Source: Jackrogersella multiformis (lineage: Eukaryota; Ascomycota; Sordariomycetes; Xylariales; Hypoxylaceae). From it: 64,000 bases of DNA. The stretch covers positions 1,612,001 through 1,676,000 of the forward strand of contig CADCXD010000018.1 of assembly GCA_902806575.1 (NCBI GenBank), written 5' to 3'. Under the pieces are notes generated by a model, which ran no database searches, was not told where the DNA came from, and was given only the letters and a program-made list of their open reading frames with translations. How positions within the stretch are numbered: the first letter of the stretch is position 1; each line of letters opens with the position of its first letter. Of this stretch, positions 58,727 through 64,000 are shown piece after piece. Both the position numbers and the translations under genes were made by a program.

Positions 58727-61333
58727 ATGACTTCGTATACTACCCCAGGAGAATATGTCCATCTTCCAGGGTCATTCCCGACAGACGATATGTCATCTAC
58801 TTTAGAACAATCAAATCTAGCTTCCTCGGAGTCTCAACCGCAACACAACAAACTACACAAACGCGAAGACCCCAGGGGCTGGAGCAATGAACAAAAGGCT
58901 ATGCATGGACACCAGCATACGGATTCTGGAGTTGGCATAACTAACTCAACGATTCGTGATTCCCAAGCCCGGAATCATAGGGCTAACGAAGGAGCTTTCC
59001 ATTCAAACAAAACCATCTCGAAAGACCATGATGCGGTACCAGGTGTCGCTACTAGTACAACAGCAAAACCTACTGACCACGGTAGTGAACCTGGTATCAT
59101 GACTGGAGCTTACAGTCGCGTTGGCAATGGCAATAATGACCCTAATCATTCCAAGCCGATCACACTCACTTCAACCACCGAGGAACATAAAAACGCAATA
59201 CCAGATAATTCAGAGAGTACACTATCAAACGACAATCGTAACACCATCCGGAACGGACTAATGGAATCTAGTAACGTTCAGAATGAAGATCCATATTGGG
59301 GTGATGTTCCCTATGGAACTGGCATTTACAATACCATCGCTGGCCACGGCAGCTCTGAACAGCCTGCCGAGGGATCTGTACATTCTCGTGGCCCTCCGCT
59401 AAGCCTTGAGCAACAGCGGGTATTCCCACTTTCCACTTCTGACGCTAGTTCCTATGACGAGACCCAGCACCGTAGCGACTCGCATTTCAAAGAAGGTCTA
59501 GCCGGGGTCGGCGCTGGAGCCGGTACGGGTCTCGCTGCCGCCGAGCTCGCTGGAAAGCAACGAAATCAACATCGCGAAAAGAAAGACTTAAAAGAGCCCA
59601 CTTCGCATAAAGACGATGAGGCAGGCAATAAGCGAGGGAGCAAACTAGCTTCCTTCTTCCACTGGGACCATCAGGAAAATGAAACCAAGCCAAAGAAGCA
59701 TGAGAGCAAGGATGAAAAGAGCACTAAGGATCGTACTCCTAGTAAGGATGAGAGCCCTCTGACAGATAGGGACGCTGGCGCGGCTCTTGCCGCCGCCGCT
59801 GTAGCATACAATACTAAAGATCATGGTGATAAACATGACAAGAAACCAAAGGAACCAAAGGAATCAGAATCGGTAAAAAGGACAAACACTCTTCACCAGC
59901 ATCCGAATGAGAGGTTCGATAAGTCAACCAAAGACACGAAGGTCCAGCCGCAACAGTCGAATGATTCTTTCGTTGCCACTGGGCATTCCGACTTTCAAAG
60001 TGGTAGCACTACGCAAGGCGAAAGAAATACATATCCTACCTCTAAAGATATGACCACCAACAGCTACCCCGTAACTTCTCATTCTGTAGAGAAGTCCGCA
60101 AAAAGGAATGACTCGAACCTCGGCTACGGCCTAGCAGCCGCCGGTGCAGGATCCGGCGCCGGGTACGCTGCACATCAGTATACCAACAAGGATAGTGACA
60201 AGCACAAGCAGCACACTCCTGAGACAAAGTTCGACACCCCAACAAAGACAACATCCGGGGCAGCCGCGCAGCCTGAAGATTCTAATACAATCCTCAAGTC
60301 TCAGCTTGGTGTACTTCCAGGCAACACAGCTACTTCTACTCCTTCCAAGAAGCAGCCGCAGGGGAGTTACAATGCCAACTCCTCCCACGCCGATCCTACT
60401 CAGCACAGCCAGTACAATGTCCTGCCAGACGGTACCCCCTCAGGTATTAAGACCAGTAGCCAGCATGGTCACAAGAAGGATATCACCACACCATTGCCGG
60501 GCACCACACATAGCACCACGACGAAGGATAACCACATCGGCGCCAAAACTGCTGCCACAGGTGCTGGCATTGTTGGTGCCGGTGCTACTACTCACTACGC
60601 CAGCAAGCAGAATGACGATAAGAACTTAGCACCTGAGTCGCGTAAGACGGTAGCTGCTGGCTCACAGGACGTTCATAAGCTGTACATGGAGCCTACAGGC
60701 GCTAAAGCTCCCACGTCCACCAATCCTAACCATCTTGGCAATCACAGTGGTAGCAAACACACTATCACGATGTTGTCGCCAGATACCACCGCACCCACCA
60801 CCAAGCAAGACAGCAAGCACACCGGGGCCAAAGCCACAGCAAAACACCACGCTAAGCAAGACGCGAGCGACAAAAATTCCGCTCCCTCCACCTCAGCTCA
60901 CGGCCACCAACCCGCCACCAGCACGCAGGACGCCGCCACCAACAGCGGCCACACCAAGAATCGCGGCTCGACGGACTCCAGCCACGGCGGCCAGTACAAC
61001 GTGCTTGCCTCGGGCACCGCGTCCGGCATCAACATCGGCGAGCGCGAGCACGAGCGCCCGGGGCGGAAGAGCCTGGATGGCGGAAACGCCAAGGCTAAGG
61101 CTAAGGCTCGGGATTCGACGACTGCGGCTCACCCCGCTGCCATGGGCGCAGGTGCCGGGCCGAAGAAGGATGGCGCTGGTGCTGGTGTTGGTGCTGGTGT
61201 TGGTGCTGGCGCGGCTGCAGGCGCAGGTGCAGGTGCAGGTGCAGCTTGGTCCCTGAAACCAGGGGATCGAGTCTTACATCGGTATCGCAAGTGTGGCGAG
61301 GATAACGATATTACGGGGTACTTCCAGAAGTGA
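58727..61333 (+). CDS. low-complexity Ser/Thr/His/Lys-rich repeat protein, function unknown
   Basis: Single frame of 868 residues from the ATG at 58727 (MTSYTTPGEYVHLPG). An earlier in-frame ATG at 58652 would add a hydrophobic 25-residue leader (MLCILLQGIFGSTKLFL), so a signal-anchor form cannot be excluded. The protein is hydrophilic and disordered, with alanine/glycine islands (GVGAGAGTGLAAAELAG and GLAAAGAGSGAGYAAHQY). Two near-copies of a motif occur: QYNVLPDGTPSGI and QYNVLASGTASGI. A Gly-Ala run (61160-61245) precedes the last segment WSLKPGDRVLHRYRKCGEDNDITGYFQK, the only part that looks folded. Similar Ala/Gly-island hydrophilic proteins are common in filamentous ascomycetes, possibly stress-related. 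I do not recognise a named family. Confidence 0.75.
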   Translation: MTSYTTPGEYVHLPGSFPTDDMSSTLEQSNLASSESQPQHNKLHKREDPRGWSNEQKAMHGHQHTDSGVGITNSTIRDSQARNHRANEGAFHSNKTISKDHDAVPGVATSTTAKPTDHGSEPGIMTGAYSRVGNGNNDPNHSKPITLTSTTEEHKNAIPDNSESTLSNDNRNTIRNGLMESSNVQNEDPYWGDVPYGTGIYNTIAGHGSSEQPAEGSVHSRGPPLSLEQQRVFPLSTSDASSYDETQHRSDSHFKEGLAGVGAGAGTGLAAAELAGKQRNQHREKKDLKEPTSHKDDEAGNKRGSKLASFFHWDHQENETKPKKHESKDEKSTKDRTPSKDESPLTDRDAGAALAAAAVAYNTKDHGDKHDKKPKEPKESESVKRTNTLHQHPNERFDKSTKDTKVQPQQSNDSFVATGHSDFQSGSTTQGERNTYPTSKDMTTNSYPVTSHSVEKSAKRNDSNLGYGLAAAGAGSGAGYAAHQYTNKDSDKHKQHTPETKFDTPTKTTSGAAAQPEDSNTILKSQLGVLPGNTATSTPSKKQPQGSYNANSSHADPTQHSQYNVLPDGTPSGIKTSSQHGHKKDITTPLPGTTHSTTTKDNHIGAKTAATGAGIVGAGATTHYASKQNDDKNLAPESRKTVAAGSQDVHKLYMEPTGAKAPTSTNPNHLGNHSGSKHTITMLSPDTTAPTTKQDSKHTGAKATAKHHAKQDASDKNSAPSTSAHGHQPATSTQDAATNSGHTKNRGSTDSSHGGQYNVLASGTASGINIGEREHERPGRKSLDGGNAKAKAKARDSTTAAHPAAMGAGAGPKKDGAGAGVGAGVGAGAAAGAGAGAGAAWSLKPGDRVLHRYRKCGEDNDITGYFQK
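61160..61245 (+). repeat. Gly-Ala coding microsatellite
   Basis: Repeats of GGTGCTGGTGTT and GCAGGTGCAGGT units encode a glycine/alanine/valine run near the C terminus of the protein at 58727-61333. Confidence 0.8.
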
Positions 61334-63086
61334 TATGTCGGATGGAGAGATATGGATTATAGATAAGGGACACGGTTTATATCAGATATAACTACCTAGC
61401 TGTATAGGTATTACACGGTGATGTTTTAGTGGTTTGGCGGTTTGGCGGATATAATGCATGTGGCTAGCAATCGACAGACAGAATGGAGAATAGAGAAATT
61501 TAACACGTCGATAAAATCTTAGTTAATTTGCCCAAAAAATACCTTTTTATCTATTGAGATCTCAGTCTATTCATTGTATTATCTCATCATACTTGATGAT
61601 TACACGGTTTCTTTGCATGCCGTGGCTATTAACTCGCCAAGGAGATTCATCTATAATACGTCAAGCAGGAAAACGCGTTAAAAAGAAAGGTCTGTCCCTA
61701 GTAAAAGGGTACGTAAGTAGCAGATATAGGAGAAATACCTTATTGCCCAACACGAATATATATGTTGTACATGGATCCCGCGACTTCGTGTAAATTTAAC
61801 TTGATACAGCGGTGGTTTGGCGATAAGGGAAAAGTTTCTAACAGTCTTGTTCGTAGAGGGCGATTTCGTAATTATCAACGCGAGGATCCAAGTCCCAGCC
61901 TTGGGCATGACAACGGGCGAGTTATCGTATGGTAAACTTGTTTAACTGTAGGACTTGGATAGAGCTGAATTCTATGCTTATGGTGTGCGACTCGTGCCAG
62001 CTCTATTCATGTAGCATGTAGACTTTTTTAATGCAGCCAAGGCCCTTCCTATGAGACAAAAGGCTTAAAATCAGTGGCAAAAGGTGCTACCCTACCATCT
62101 ACATTACAGTGATCAATTGCTAAATTTAGCATCAATATTCGTTCATTCCTTGTACCTATCTGCCTATTAAGTCAGCAGTGTTTTAATAACTTAAAAAGTG
62201 TCGCTTTAAGCTCGCAGTTAATTAAACTTATTCGAGACTTTATGATTTGTAATTCTTTCCACACAGCTATGTAGATTATATTGCTAGTAGCGATATCAAA
62301 CCCCATAATCAGATAGGTATTGTGAGGTTCGCAAGGAACAGCGATCTACGGTGATATTGCGCTATAAAGAACGTATGCCGAGCCATAGGGCTTATTGACA
62401 TCCAGCCCCTTTAAAAGTAGGTAGGTAGGTATCTCTGTCTTACATCCATGGATGTCCCTAATTAGAAACCTAGTTTATGTCTGCCTAGTTCTAGGGCTGA
62501 ATGCTATTTAAATAAGCAATTAACTACATTTGGTCATAGCATCACGGCGGGTGCAGTAAGCGGTCTACCAACAGCGCCGGAGATCTCTTAGCGACGTCCT
62601 AATTCGCTAAAGGTCTAACGATCGTGGGTCTTTTGAGTCGCGCCAAGGGTGGCTTTCCTCTTCCTACCGGTAGGCTGCCAGGTACTCAACATGGACAGGC
62701 GAGTGGCAACGAAATGAAATGAAACCCTGTACCCAGGCTGGTACAGTGGACTTTTTCAGCCGTACAACGACATATTCTTTATCCATATGTTGGCTTGAAA
62801 ATATGGTGTGGTATGAGACAGTTACGGCTAGAAGATAATTTATACCTGTCTAGGATCCGTTTATCTCCTGCTACTAGGCCTTGCTACAGATTTATTAACT
62901 TAGAGTAACCCTCGAGAACTAACGTTGTCTTGGTTTTTTGTTTTCTCTACGTTTCTCCCCTCGATTTTCTCCATTGTTAGTAATCTCAACCACTGTCCGT
63001 ACTTGTAATCCGGAACCGTATGTCACTGGTATAAGTCAGGACGAGCATAATAAATAATCCAACCCATCCATAATCTAACCACCATA
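61334..63086. other. 1.75-kb intergenic region
   Basis: No supported gene. Frames at 61554-61793 (plus) and 61678-61908 (minus) look random. A GGTAGGTAGGTA repeat lies near 62421. A CT-rich tract at about 62930-62975 precedes the PLAC8 gene and probably belongs to its promoter. Confidence 0.5.
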
Positions 63087-63842
63087 ATGTACACCCAAGA
63101 GAAAATTGTCTATACCGGGTCTGATCAACCCCGAAGCAGCGAGCCCCAATACTACCAGCAACCAATGGCGCAAGGACAACCGCCGGCAGGAGCTTATATA
63201 CAACAACAACCACCGCAAATGCAACCGCAAATGCCACAAAATCCTCACACATATCAACATCCGTCTCTGGAACTAACAGCCTACGGCCAGCAAGGTGGTG
63301 AATGGCAGGCGAGTCTTTGCGACTGCTCGCCGTGTACGAGCTGTCTGCTATCCTGGTGTCTACCATGTATCTGTAAGCATTCCACTCACAACAAGCCGCG
63401 GCGCATATAGATGTCTGTCCATAGGCTAACGCGAACCGTCTTCCCTCGTAGTGCTCGGCCAGACATCTGAGCGGGTCAGGGATCCCTCGATGCAGACGGC
63501 CGACATGATGAACAGCGACTGCATGATCCACGGTCTCATCAACTGCTTCACCGGCTGCGGGTGGATGTACGTCCCCCCCCTCCCTATTATTGCTTATCCG
63601 TCAATTCAAATACTGATCTGTGTTTTAGCTACGCGTTGATGAAGAGAGCTGAGATTCGGGAGCGCTACAAGATCGAGGGCAGCAGCACTACCGATTGCTG
63701 CGTCTCGTTTTGGTGCTCGTGCTGCGCCCTCGTCCAGCAAGACAACGAGGTCAAGATTCGCCAGCGCAACGCCCAGTCCATAGCCCAGGGCTACCAACCG
63801 CAACCAGGCATGCAGATGCCGGAACCTGCTTATCAAAAGTAA
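63087..63842 (+). CDS. PLAC8 family cysteine-rich protein
   Basis: Three exons, 63087-63372, 63452-63566 and 63629-63842, give 204 residues. The introns are 79 bp (GTAAGC..GTAG) and 62 bp (GTACGT..TTAG). The N terminus (1-70) is Gln/Pro-rich, with QPPAGAYIQQQPPQMQPQMP. The PLAC8 domain starts at GEWQASLCDCSPCTSCLLSWCLPCI and continues through LINCFTGCGWIYALMKRAEIRERYKIEG to CCVSFWCSCCALVQQDNEVKIR. The paired Cys blocks with hydrophobic spacers are diagnostic. Family members are membrane-associated; in plants and fungi they have been tied to cadmium resistance, Ca2+ influx and cell-size control. The precise role here is not predictable. The domain is complete and of ordinary length. Confidence 0.93.
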
Positions 63843-64000
63843 ATCCTCGCTCTTGCCGTGGTGGTTTTCTTTCGCTTCCATCTTAGAATCGTTAGCCTCG
63901 ACGAAATCTTGACGAGGCAGGGGGCGGTCAGAAAACTAGCTAAGGCTCTATTGGGGATCATGAGGCTTAACACGGCGTGAAACGAAGTGAGAGGTTTGCC

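Noticed and set aside
1..64000. CRISPR arrays, rRNA and tRNA genes
   Set aside because: No regularly spaced direct repeats with unique spacers and no rRNA or complete tRNA fold were seen. The organism is a fungus, so CRISPR is not expected.

Overview
The window comes from a filamentous ascomycete (Pezizomycotina). The protein-coding genes carry short introns (47-153 bp) with GT..AG ends, often with a CTAAC-like branch site. The gene families are typical of moulds (highly reducing PKS, Zn2Cys6 regulator, fungal NB-ARC/STAND receptor, PLAC8 and CSC1-type proteins). An 11-kb AT island looks like repeat-induced point mutation (RIP). No bacterial, organellar or rRNA/tRNA sequence was recognised.

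Layout. (1) 1-17.97 kb is mostly housekeeping-like genes with long gene-poor spacers: the 5' part of an ENA/type-II P-type cation ATPase (-), an AT-hook protein (+), a CSC1/RSN1-type stress-gated channel (+), a BTB/POZ protein (+), a small hypothetical gene (-) and a large intact NB-ARC/TPR STAND receptor (+). (2) 18.86-42.27 kb is a secondary-metabolite cluster: MFS exporter (-), cytochrome P450 (-), alpha-oxoamine synthase (-), 3-ketosphinganine-reductase-like SDR (+), 2511-residue highly reducing PKS without a thioesterase (+), Zn2Cys6 regulator (+) and a second SDR (-). (3) 42.86-53.99 kb is a nested transposon. A TA-flanked element with 45-bp terminal inverted repeats (about 2.1 kb once the insert is removed) is interrupted by a 9.0-kb Ty3/gypsy-type LTR retrotransposon. 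Both are RIP-degraded to very high AT. (4) 54.35-63.84 kb holds two large disordered proteins of unknown function and a PLAC8 cysteine-rich protein.

How the cluster should work (inference from family knowledge). The PKS builds a reduced, possibly C-methylated acyl chain but has no release domain. The PLP-dependent alpha-oxoamine synthase can release it by decarboxylative condensation with an amino acid, as in fumonisin/AAL-toxin/sphingofungin-type pathways. The KDSR-like SDR would reduce the resulting 3-ketone, and the P450 and second SDR would tailor the chain. The MFS protein would export the product and the Zn2Cys6 protein would regulate the locus. The predicted product is a sphinganine-analogue metabolite. 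The gene set lacks any recognisable tricarballylate-esterification or ceramide-synthase self-protection gene, so it is a compact version of such pathways. An 8-bp motif, CGGATTCC, recurs five times in non-coding DNA of the cluster core and is a candidate regulator site.

Exon boundaries were worked out by hand from splice signals and reading-frame continuity. They are firm for most genes and tentative where stated, mainly for the Zn2Cys6 regulator.
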